Below, one piece after another: positions 34,445-41,910 of a stretch of DNA of 64,000 nucleotides. The position numbers and the translations under genes are program-made. Origin of the DNA: Amycolatopsis xylanica (GTDB lineage Bacteria; Actinomycetota; Actinomycetes; Mycobacteriales; Pseudonocardiaceae); contig NZ_FNON01000014.1 of the NCBI RefSeq assembly GCF_900107045.1, forward strand, positions 1 to 64,000, in the 5' to 3' direction. Numbering within the stretch: the first letter of the stretch is position 1; every line of letters starts with the position of its first letter. Under the pieces are notes generated by a model. That model was not told the origin of the DNA and did not search any database. It was given only the letters and a program-made list of their open reading frames with translations.

Positions 34445-35101
34445 CTACTTCGCAATCAGCCGTCCCCACCCGTTGGGATAGTTTCGAGTAATCCGGCACG
34501 AGATGGCGACCAGGTGTGCGCGGTCGCGTGCTGCGAATTTCGTAAGCAGGTTCCGTATGTGGTATTTCGCGGTATTACCGGTGATGAACAGTCGCTCGGC
34601 GATCTCGGCGTTCGACAAACCCGCCGAAACCAGGTTCAGCACATCGACCTCCCGCGCGGTGAGGTTACCCGGCACACAGAACGTGTTGCCGGCCAGCGAC
34701 GCCAGCAAATCCCCGCCGAGCGCCGGTGCCAGCCAGCACCCACCGTCGAGCACCGTGCGCATGGCTGCGACCATGTCGCGACGCCGATCGACCGCGCGCA
34801 CGACTCCACGTATGCCCACTTCGGCCAATCCAGGCAATGAATCGGCCTGAAATCGGTCGTCCGTGACCGCGACCGCCGCGCAGGAGAGCGGTGGTGGCGA
34901 ATCCGTCAAACCGACGTCGAGGAAGATCACATCGGGCCAACCGGTCCGGTCGGCCGCGACCAGATCGGCGACGGTGACGACGACCCGCGGGGCCGCGCAG
35001 TCCGGCTCGCTGCCGACCATCCGGGCCAACGCGCCCAGCCGCCGTTCATCCCGGACGGCGATCAGCACACGGATTAGTGAAACCCCGAAATCCACTGACA
35101 T
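34445..35101 (-). CDS. LuxR-type response regulator, orphan
   Basis: 218 residues. The N-terminal part resembles a receiver domain, with a possible phospho-acceptor in DVIFLDVGL; the C-terminal LuxR/NarL helix-turn-helix is clear (LTAREVDVLNLVSAGLS, AEIAERLFITGNTAKYHI). No histidine kinase gene is nearby. ATG at 35101; an in-frame TTG at 35125 is the alternative. It lies 119 nt upstream of the secreted-protein gene on the same strand and probably controls it. Codon use is less GC-rich than the surrounding genes, suggesting recent acquisition. Confidence 0.8.
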   Translation of the reverse strand: MSVDFGVSLIRVLIAVRDERRLGALARMVGSEPDCAAPRVVVTVADLVAADRTGWPDVIFLDVGLTDSPPPLSCAAVAVTDDRFQADSLPGLAEVGIRGVVRAVDRRRDMVAAMRTVLDGGCWLAPALGGDLLASLAGNTFCVPGNLTAREVDVLNLVSAGLSNAEIAERLFITGNTAKYHIRNLLTKFAARDRAHLVAISCRITRNYPNGWGRLIAK

Positions 35102-35415
35102 CCCCTGTTCGCCACCCTCGGACAAGAAGTGAGTAGATCTTTCGCCGTCATGAAGCCCCCGGAAACGGCAGATACCACCTCAACAGCAGAAGGATAGGAA
35201 ACAGCTAGGTTTCGTCGCCAACTCGCGCTCTCCCGGTATCCGCCCGCCAGGATAGCAAGATTCGCGACCTCTGCACGCACTTCATCCCTGTCGGCAAATA
35301 TTTCAAGCCAGCCTGAAACCGCACCAATTGACGTCATTTCAGGACGTAAGAGTCTTTTTCGGGACACAGTGTCGATCGTTCAACGCGGAATATCCGGGCA
35401 TTGCGCGATACGGCA
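35102..35415. other. AT-richer gap upstream of the LuxR gene
   Basis: Base composition drops noticeably here. A 97-codon minus-strand frame (35367-35074) covers it but uses AT-ending codons, overlaps the LuxR start and has no ribosome site; I do not accept it. The region presumably carries the LuxR promoter; I see no other feature. Confidence 0.4.
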
Positions 35416-35445
35416 CCTGGTGGCCGAACCAGTCCGGCCACCAGG
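35416..35445 (-). terminator. Terminator of the SPOR-like gene
   Basis: CCTGGTGGCCG and CGGCCACCAGG (11 bp, perfect) with an 8-base loop, 25 nt beyond the stop of the minus-strand gene at 35471. Confidence 0.7.
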
Positions 35446-35470
35446 CCCCGCCATCGTCAACTGTGGTTCG

Positions 35471-35671
35471 CTAGTCGTCCCAGGCGGAGTCGTCGGCATC
35501 GGCCTTGCGGGTGCGCTCGCGGGCGATCTGCAGCGCGCGGCGGGCGGTGGCCTCGTCCGGATATGGGCCGAGCAGGTCGATGCCGCGGCCGCGGTCGTGG
35601 TGTTCGACCTGGTTGGTGCGGGTGTTGAAGTACCAGCCCTGGTCCGGGTTCGGATCGTTGTCGCTAGGCAT
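35471..35671 (-). CDS. Small SPOR-like domain protein
   Basis: 66 residues. The pattern WYFNTRTNQVEHHDRGRG, LGPYPDEATARRAL is that of a widespread small actinobacterial protein with a partial SPOR-like fold (a tryptophan-tyrosine strand plus an alanine-rich helix of the form GPY..EA..AL). Soluble, acidic C-terminus (DADDSAWDD). Function unknown. The internal ATG at 35671 is chosen since the longer frame lacks a ribosome site and loses similarity. Confidence 0.75.
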   Translation of the reverse strand: MPSDNDPNPDQGWYFNTRTNQVEHHDRGRGIDLLGPYPDEATARRALQIARERTRKADADDSAWDD

Positions 35672-35768
35672 GACAAGAGCGTGACACCGATTGGACTCGC
35701 TGTCACGCTGAACGGCCCTGAGGGATTCGGGACGGACGGTCTGATCGACCCCGACTACCTTGCAACTC

Positions 35769-36005
35769 ATGAGCGCCGAGCTGACAGAGAACGTCAGCAA
35801 TGCGGCCGTCGCGGTGATTTCGCGGCGACCGGGTCTTGGCGAAGGGATGAACGTGCTCGATGTCGCGTGCGGGCATGGCCGATCAGCAACGACGGCATGG
35901 TCCGCCCGCGGACTTCAAGCCGGTTTCCACACGGCAGGCGGACCGGGGGGGGGCGAACCGCTGACCGCGGAGCATGGCCGCATGATCGTGGTCGCAGAGC
36001 TCTAG
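35769..36005 (+). pseudogene. Probable SAM-dependent methyltransferase remnant
   Basis: A 78-codon frame starts MSAELTENVSNAAVAVI and contains a good SAM-binding motif I (NVLDVACGHGR) after a normal-looking helix, but then loses all methyltransferase similarity and ends at 36005 inside the end of the convergent MBL-fold gene. A run of nine G (35945-35953) lies in the degenerate part and may mark a frameshift. A full enzyme would be over 200 residues. It could also be a chance match, because only motif I supports it. Confidence 0.35.
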
Positions 36006-36811
36006 AAGACCTGGACGATGAAGTCGTCGAAGCGATGGATGCCCTTCGCACCGTCGACCTTCGCGAGCGCGCGTTGCAGCTGATACACGTGGTCGACGGT
36101 GAGTTCCAGCGGCGGCTCGTCCGGTTGGTAGGTCGTCCCGCGCGGGTAGTCCTTGCCCGGTTCAGCGGTCATTTCGATATGACAGCCCAGCACGTGCGTC
36201 ACCTGCCGTGTCGCGCAGAACTCGGCCAGCCGGTCGACGGTCGCGACGAACGCGGGCCAGTCGCGGACGTACAACCGGCCCGGATAGAGCGAATCGCCGG
36301 TGAAGAGCAGCCCGGTATCGCGGTCGAAGAACACCGTGGCCGCGGATTCGTGGCCAGGCCCCGGGATCACGTCGACGATCCGTCCGCCCAGGTCAAGCTC
36401 CGCCAGTCCGGACGGCCAATCCGGGAAACCGTAATACGCGACGACCTCGTCCAGCCCTGGCCCGACGACGACCGTGTTGTCACGGCCGTCGAACTGACCG
36501 TCACCGGCGACATGATCGCCGTGCCCGTGCGTGTGCGCCACGACCAGGCCATAGCCCGGTTCCGGATGGACGGCCGCGATCAGCTCGTCGACGACCCGGC
36601 GCAGCGGGAAGTACTCCGGCTCCGGCGTCGCGCCCGTGTCGAGCAGCAACGCGCGGTCTTCGCCGAGCAGCAGGAACAGGAACGGGGCTTCGTAGTGCAC
36701 CGATTTGTTCTGCCGCAGGATGAAGGTTCGTTCGTCGTGCGTGTGCACCTGGATTTCCGGTGCCGTGTCGTGCTTGGGCGACGGCCAGCCGGCGTGCCAG
36801 GTGACGTCCAT
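36002..36811 (-). CDS. MBL-fold metallo-hydrolase
   Basis: 269 residues with the metallo-beta-lactamase metal motif HTHGHGDH, followed by PGHESAATVFF and FTGDSLYPG ligands and a late GCHIEMT His. It should bind two zinc or iron ions and hydrolyse an unknown ester or thioester; no signal peptide. It starts 2 nt after the stop of the proline-rich protein of the secretion-like operon, so it is at least co-transcribed with it, although its role there is unclear. Confidence 0.85.
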   Translation of the reverse strand: MDVTWHAGWPSPKHDTAPEIQVHTHDERTFILRQNKSVHYEAPFLFLLLGEDRALLLDTGATPEPEYFPLRRVVDELIAAVHPEPGYGLVVAHTHGHGDHVAGDGQFDGRDNTVVVGPGLDEVVAYYGFPDWPSGLAELDLGGRIVDVIPGPGHESAATVFFDRDTGLLFTGDSLYPGRLYVRDWPAFVATVDRLAEFCATRQVTHVLGCHIEMTAEPGKDYPRGTTYQPDEPPLELTVDHVYQLQRALAKVDGAKGIHRFDDFIVQVF

Positions 36812-36813
36812 GG

Positions 36814-38199
36814 CTATTTACGGTAGCGGTACGGGATCTCCGTCGGGTCGCCCGTCGGACCGAACTCGCCGCCCTCGACGGGCGCGTCCGGCTCGGCCAT
36901 CTCGTCGAACCAGCCACGATCCGGCCGGATGCCCGACGGCGGCGTCGGCGGCGAATCGTGCTCGGGCGGCACCGGCCGCGGAGGCGGCGGCACCACCGGC
37001 GGGGTGTGGCCGGGCGCGGCTTGACCGGGCGCGGCTTGACCGGGCGGCGACACCTTCGTCGGCGGCGCGACCTGCTGCTGCGGCGACGTGACCTGCGGCT
37101 GAGGCTGAATGGGCGGCTGCTGCTGAACCGGCGGCGCGGGCTGCGGCGGTGCCGGTGGAGGCGGCGAGGGTGGCGTCGGCTGCGGCAACGGCGACGCGGG
37201 CTGCGAACGCGTCGCGGAAGAAGACGGCTGTGGCAACGGCGGCAAAGCCGGCGCGGCCTGTGTCACCGGCGGCTGCGCAACGGATGGCTGAGCAACTGAC
37301 TGCGCCGCAGCCGTCGGCGTACCCCGCGGCGGCGTGGGCGGCGCCGGAGTGACCGCATGCGTCGCCACCGGGGCCGAAGTCGTCGTCGGTGTGCCCCGTG
37401 GCGGTGTGGACGGCGCCGGAGTGGCCGCCTGTGTCGCCGGAGCCGCGTGCGCGCCGGACGCCTGCGCGGGCGGAGCCATCGGGGTGGATTGCCCCGTCTG
37501 CGCGGACTGCGCCGGGGAAACGGGCGGAGGCGGAGGCACCGGCTTCGCGACCGCTTGCGGCGGCAACGGCGGAACCGGCGTCTGCGCGGGTTGAGGAGTG
37601 ACCGTCCGCCACACCGGCGCCGGGCCGATGTTCATCGGCGCGGGCGCGCGCGGCGGCTCACCCGTCGACGGCGGACGCACCGGCTGCTGCTGTTGGGGCT
37701 GCTGGACCGGCGGCGCTTGCCGCGCCTGCGAGGGCTTCGGGATCGGGTCGAGGCACGACACGAGCACCGTCGTCGACTGCGGATCCTCGACCTTGCGGCC
37801 GCTGCGCTCGCGGTAGACCATCTCGCCTTCGGTGTCGATCTCGACGATGTACCCGGCCTCGGCGAGCTGCTCCTCGTCCAGGTCGACGAGGTTTTCGTAC
37901 CGCGACGGCACCACCTTGTAGATCGGCCAGTTCAGCCGCGCGTGCTCCTGGTGGAACTGCGCGAGCAGCGCCGCCATCTGCTGCTGCCACGGCAGCGACA
38001 TGCCCTCGGCGATCGACCGCGGGATCACCACGTAGCCGGCGTCGACGCCGGGGTAGCCACGGCTCAGCTGGTCGGCGAGCGGTGTGCTGGACGCTGGCCG
38101 GCCCGCGTGCCGGGGCAGGCCGGAGGACCCGAACAGGTCCCTCGGGTCGTCCTCGGGCTTGCCCGGAGACGACTTGCGCTTCCCGAATCGCTTGGCCAC
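36814..38199 (-). CDS. Proline-rich cytoplasmic protein of the T4SS-like operon
   Basis: 461 residues. The N-terminal ~160 residues form a folded region (for example AGYVVIPRSIAEGMSLPWQ, RLNWPIYKVVPSRYENL); residues ~165-420 are a long Pro/Ala/Gln/Thr disordered stretch; the tail is acidic (EMAEPDAPVEGGEF). No signal peptide or membrane helix. It lies 10 nt after the NlpC/P60 gene and 2 nt before the MBL gene. Comparable proline-rich partners accompany VirB4-type clusters in other actinomycetes, perhaps as scaffold; that is inference. Confidence 0.7.
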   Translation of the reverse strand: MAKRFGKRKSSPGKPEDDPRDLFGSSGLPRHAGRPASSTPLADQLSRGYPGVDAGYVVIPRSIAEGMSLPWQQQMAALLAQFHQEHARLNWPIYKVVPSRYENLVDLDEEQLAEAGYIVEIDTEGEMVYRERSGRKVEDPQSTTVLVSCLDPIPKPSQARQAPPVQQPQQQQPVRPPSTGEPPRAPAPMNIGPAPVWRTVTPQPAQTPVPPLPPQAVAKPVPPPPPVSPAQSAQTGQSTPMAPPAQASGAHAAPATQAATPAPSTPPRGTPTTTSAPVATHAVTPAPPTPPRGTPTAAAQSVAQPSVAQPPVTQAAPALPPLPQPSSSATRSQPASPLPQPTPPSPPPPAPPQPAPPVQQQPPIQPQPQVTSPQQQVAPPTKVSPPGQAAPGQAAPGHTPPVVPPPPRPVPPEHDSPPTPPSGIRPDRGWFDEMAEPDAPVEGGEFGPTGDPTEIPYRYRK

Positions 38200-38209
38200 G
38201 TTTCCGATG

Positions 38210-39211
38210 CTAGACGCCGGGCCGGACTGCCTGCCCGACGAGTTCCTTCTCGTCGAAGGAAAACGCCCGGGTGTGTACCGGCACGCCGGTCTGCTGCGCT
38301 TCGACGATCTTGTTCTCGCCGAGGTACATCATCACGTGGTGGATGGTCGCCGGGTTCGACGGGTCGTTGGCCAAGAACAGCAGGTCACCGGGCTGCGCCT
38401 CACGCACGGGGATCATCGCCCCGGCGTGGTACTGGTCCTTCGACACCCGCGGCAGGATGATCCCGGCCGACTCGTACGCCCGCAGCATCAGGCCCGAGCA
38501 GTCGTAGGAATTGGGCCCCGTCGCACCCCACACGTAGGGCTTGCCCTGCTCACCGAGAGCGAACTGGATGGCCTGCCCGGCGGCTTGGCTGGCGGGCACC
38601 AGCGCGCCCATGCCCTGGCCGCAGCCACTCACGTTGACGACCGCACCGAGGCCCTCCACCAGCGCGGCGGCCATCGGCTCCCACTTGTGGTACCGGTCGG
38701 GGAACCCCGACCGCTCGACGGCCTGTGCGGCGTCGCCCGGCCGCTTGTTCTGCCAGTCCGGGACGGCGAGCAGCACGTCGTAGAACTTGTTGACCTCGTA
38801 TTCGACATTCGTGACCTGCGCGACGGTGCCCCAGCCCATCGACGGGCGCATCTGGAAGATGCCCAGTGAGTCGCGGTCGCCGTAGGTGAGGTTGTGCAGC
38901 CCGGACTCGGTCATGCCCGCCTGGATCGCCACCTGCCACGCGCGGGGCGCGAGTTCGCGCTGCTTGCCGATACTGATGATCGCGGTGACGATGCTCCGCT
39001 GCTCGTCGTCGAGCTTGGCCGCGTCGACCGAACCCTGGTCGCCCGTTCCGGGCTGGGTCGGGCCGAGCGAAGCGTCACAGCTGACGTTCATGACTCGCTG
39101 CGCCTGCGCCGCCTGCTGCTGGTCGGTGACGACTTTCACGACCGTGCCGACGGTCAGGACCGCCGCCAGGCCGATGCCCGCCAGTACCGTCGCCACCACT
39201 CCGACGCGCAT
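38210..39211 (-). CDS. Lytic transglycosylase-like / NlpC-P60 cell-wall hydrolase
   Basis: 333 residues. One N-terminal membrane anchor (about 5-30), a lysozyme-like domain (about 70-175; ESGLHNLTYGDRDSLGIFQ holds a candidate catalytic Glu) and a C-terminal NlpC/P60 peptidase (about 215-333) with catalytic Cys in YDCSGL and His in TIHHVMMYLG. It should cut peptidoglycan to let the secretion apparatus pass the wall, like VirB1/TcpG-type proteins. ATG at 39211 is favoured over a GTG 13 codons upstream that overlaps the previous gene. Confidence 0.87.
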   Translation of the reverse strand: MRVGVVATVLAGIGLAAVLTVGTVVKVVTDQQQAAQAQRVMNVSCDASLGPTQPGTGDQGSVDAAKLDDEQRSIVTAIISIGKQRELAPRAWQVAIQAGMTESGLHNLTYGDRDSLGIFQMRPSMGWGTVAQVTNVEYEVNKFYDVLLAVPDWQNKRPGDAAQAVERSGFPDRYHKWEPMAAALVEGLGAVVNVSGCGQGMGALVPASQAAGQAIQFALGEQGKPYVWGATGPNSYDCSGLMLRAYESAGIILPRVSKDQYHAGAMIPVREAQPGDLLFLANDPSNPATIHHVMMYLGENKIVEAQQTGVPVHTRAFSFDEKELVGQAVRPGV

Positions 39212-39216
39212 GGCGA

Positions 39217-39837
39217 TCAGCTCGCCTTGTCGTATTCCGAAACCCGCCACCCCGCGTTGGTCACGACCAGGGTGATGCTGAGTTTCGGACCATCGGTGGG
39301 GACCGTGACCAGCACTGAGCTGGTGAACGAGTTGACGACCTGCGGCTCACCGGTGACCTGGTTCCCCGCGACGCTCTCGACCGGCACGGTCGTCAGCTTC
39401 GCGGCGAAGAACTCCTCGGTCGTGAACGCCCGCATCCCTTCGAGCCACTGCTCCTGGGTGGTGCCCGCCGGATGCCGCACCCACGCGGTGGCCCACTCCT
39501 TCGCGACGCGGATCGCGTCCGCGTTCGGCGCGGACGGGGTCGGCGTGGTCTGCGAACCCGAAAGCCGCGTCTGCGGCGGCGGGGTGGTCGTCGTGGCGGG
39601 GGGCGGGGCGCCGGGTCCGCTGCCGGGGTGGGACGACGTCGTCCGGGTCGTGGACGGCTGGATCGCGGTCAGCGTCGGGTTGGGCTTGTCGATGACCTTC
39701 GGCAGCACGATGCCGAGGGTCGTCAGCAGCGCGGCGACCACGATGAGCGTGCCGACCAGATGCTTCGGCGAGCGCAGCGGGAAGCCCCAGAGTCTCCGGT
39801 AGACCGCGGCCCGGCCGCGGTTGGTGCGAATGGGCAT
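39217..39837 (-). CDS. Bitopic conjugation-like protein (VirB8/TcpC-like position)
   Basis: 206 residues: a short basic cytoplasmic tail, one membrane helix (about 28-46, VGTLIVVAALLTTLGIVLP), a Thr/Pro-rich linker (about 55-105) and an external domain (about 105-206; AIRVAKEWATAWVRHP, LVVTNAGWRVSEYD). The topology and the late W-x-V strand resemble the NTF2-like external domain of VirB8/TcpC proteins. Starts 3 nt after the VirB6-like gene and ends 5 nt before the NlpC/P60 gene. The VirB8 assignment rests on topology and context, not on a motif. Confidence 0.65.
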   Translation of the reverse strand: MPIRTNRGRAAVYRRLWGFPLRSPKHLVGTLIVVAALLTTLGIVLPKVIDKPNPTLTAIQPSTTRTTSSHPGSGPGAPPPATTTTPPPQTRLSGSQTTPTPSAPNADAIRVAKEWATAWVRHPAGTTQEQWLEGMRAFTTEEFFAAKLTTVPVESVAGNQVTGEPQVVNSFTSSVLVTVPTDGPKLSITLVVTNAGWRVSEYDKAS

Positions 39838-39840
39838 CGG

Positions 39841-41910
39841 CTACCTGCCCATCAGGTGATCGGTGTCGCGAACGTCCTCGCGCACCTCGATACCGCGAGA
39901 CGGCCGGTACAGCACGAACACCGGTTTGCCCGCGACGACCTCGGGGTCGACGCGCCTCGGCTGCGGGATCGGCGACGTCCGCACCGGCGAGTTGTACTCG
40001 GGCGAGGTGAAGTCGGCCTGCCCGCCACCGGCGGACAGCCTCGAGGGCACCACCACCGGCTCGGGTTCGTCGCTCCACCGGCGGTCGAACACCGGCGACG
40101 TGTCGACGCGGCGGCTCGCCCGTACCGGCTTACGCCCGTTCGGCGGGTAAATGAAGTCGCCCGGTTCGTTCCCGCCGGGCCCGTAATTGCTGAACACCCC
40201 GGCGCCACCGCCGCCAGCGGGCAGCGCCGGACGCTCCCCGCTGCCGTCGATCGCACCGGGCCACGACGCGCCGGACCAAGCCGCGGCAGGCCGCGCACCC
40301 GGCGAGTCGAGCCGCTGCGAGCTGGCGAAGATCGTCGCTTCCGGCCGGAAACGTCCGCCGCCGGAAATCGCGCCGATCGGGCCACGCGCGTCGCCGTCGA
40401 CGACGTCATCGGTGTCGCGGATGTTCTGCCAGAACTCGTCCTGCGGGGTCGGCCCCTGGTTCTTGCGGAACCTGGAGAAGATCCCGCCGCGCGGTGAAGG
40501 AACCGCCGCGCCGACCATGCTGACCGACATCTCGACCATCTGCCACAGCCGGCGCACGGGCCTGCCGACCATGAACAGAAGAACGGTGACCATGCCGGCC
40601 ATCACCATCTGCGTCAGCATCGACAGCGAATTCCCCGCATCGAAGATGGCCTGCAGCAGAAGCGCGTGCACACCGGCGAGCACGGACAGCACCACGAGGT
40701 TGAACGCGACCGCGCCCGCGACCTTCAGAACCCGGCGAAGGATGTCCGGGTGCAGCAACGCGATCAAGCCGACAAGCGGCGCGGTCAGCGTGAAGAGCCG
40801 GATGAGCACCTGTGCCAGAAGGACCGAGGCCTTCGCAAGCAGCTGGAACAGCGAGTAGACCAAGCTCTGCCCGAGCGCGAGGAAACCAGACCCGGTGCGA
40901 CTGCCGTCCTCACCGGTGAAGTACCCGGTCGCCGGACCGAGCTTGGTGGAAATGTCCTTGTACGAAGCCTTCTTCGCGTCGATGACCTGCTGGTTGGCGT
41001 CCGATCCGTCCCGCAGCTGCGCCCACGTGAAGGCCTGCGCGTCGAGGAGCGGACCGCTGAACTGCTCGGCCTGCGGTGAAGTCGGTGAGCCGAACTCGCC
41101 ACGCTGCCAGTTCTTGTAGACGACCTCGTTGTGCAGGTTCGTCGGCAGCACCTCCCGCAGCACCCTGTTCGAAGACTCGTCCACGAATCCGGCCTGGATG
41201 TTGGTCGTGGTTTGGACGATCGCCTTGTCGATCGGGTCGTAGTAGCGCAACAACGCCAGCGACGACGCCGCCAGCCACACCCCGGCCAACGCGTAGAGCG
41301 CCTTTTTGCTGACCGCCGCCAGGTCGCCACGCCAGATGTTGCGGAACATCATGATCGACAGAATCAGCGCGACGAGTCCGAACAACTGCGCGTAGATGTT
41401 GTTGTAGACCTTCTCGGCCCCGGCCTTGACGGCGTTGTAGATCGGGTTCAGCAACCCGCCTTCGAGCACGGTGTAGTGCAGCGAGTTGGTCGCACCGACG
41501 ATGTTCTTGCCGATGTTGAACAGCTGGCCGCCTGCCCAGGTGTCGATCGCCGAGTTCGGCGAGTTCAACCCCGCCAGCGGACCACAATTCGTCTGGAAGG
41601 TGTCCCACACCATGCCGGCGTAGCCGTACGCGAGGTAAGGGCTGCCGGCCTCGCCGTGCCCATCGGCCGGGTCGAGCGCGCCGACCATGCCGGAGCCTGG
41701 GCGTTCCGGGTTCGGCGCCTCGCCGCACTGCGCCGCCATCGCGGGCGGCGCGGTCATGGTCAGCTGCAGCCCGAGGATGCCGGCGACCATGAGCACGGTC
41801 GCCAGCTTGGTCGGCCGGGTCCGCCCGGTCGGCCCGTGCTTCAGCCGCTTGCGCAGCTTGTGCCAGCCGGCCGCGCACGCGAGCACGGCCGCCAGGGTCA
41901 GCAGCGTCAT
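39841..41910 (-). CDS. VirB6/TrbL-like polytopic membrane protein
   Basis: 689 residues. An N-terminal hydrophobic segment and a signal-like sequence (ending PAMAAQC) are followed by an external Cys-containing loop, then about six membrane helices between ~150 and ~430 (for example YAQLFGLVALILSIMMF), and a long soluble Gly/Pro/Arg-rich tail (~450-689). This is the architecture of VirB6/TrbL channel subunits in Gram-positive type IV systems. The ATG overlaps the VirB4 stop by 4 nt. The C-terminal tail is unusually long and may dock the proline-rich partner. Confidence 0.75.
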   Translation of the reverse strand: MTLLTLAAVLACAAGWHKLRKRLKHGPTGRTRPTKLATVLMVAGILGLQLTMTAPPAMAAQCGEAPNPERPGSGMVGALDPADGHGEAGSPYLAYGYAGMVWDTFQTNCGPLAGLNSPNSAIDTWAGGQLFNIGKNIVGATNSLHYTVLEGGLLNPIYNAVKAGAEKVYNNIYAQLFGLVALILSIMMFRNIWRGDLAAVSKKALYALAGVWLAASSLALLRYYDPIDKAIVQTTTNIQAGFVDESSNRVLREVLPTNLHNEVVYKNWQRGEFGSPTSPQAEQFSGPLLDAQAFTWAQLRDGSDANQQVIDAKKASYKDISTKLGPATGYFTGEDGSRTGSGFLALGQSLVYSLFQLLAKASVLLAQVLIRLFTLTAPLVGLIALLHPDILRRVLKVAGAVAFNLVVLSVLAGVHALLLQAIFDAGNSLSMLTQMVMAGMVTVLLFMVGRPVRRLWQMVEMSVSMVGAAVPSPRGGIFSRFRKNQGPTPQDEFWQNIRDTDDVVDGDARGPIGAISGGGRFRPEATIFASSQRLDSPGARPAAAWSGASWPGAIDGSGERPALPAGGGGAGVFSNYGPGGNEPGDFIYPPNGRKPVRASRRVDTSPVFDRRWSDEPEPVVVPSRLSAGGGQADFTSPEYNSPVRTSPIPQPRRVDPEVVAGKPVFVLYRPSRGIEVREDVRDTDHLMGR

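Noticed and set aside
35074..35367. 97-codon minus-strand ORF upstream of the LuxR gene
   Set aside because: AT-ending codons, no ribosome site and overlap with the LuxR start; no recognisable similarity.
36950..37700. Possible tandem DNA repeats or CRISPR-like array
   Set aside because: The repetition comes from proline/alanine-rich coding sequence with variable unit length; no constant repeat or spacer pattern. No CRISPR array was seen anywhere in the window.
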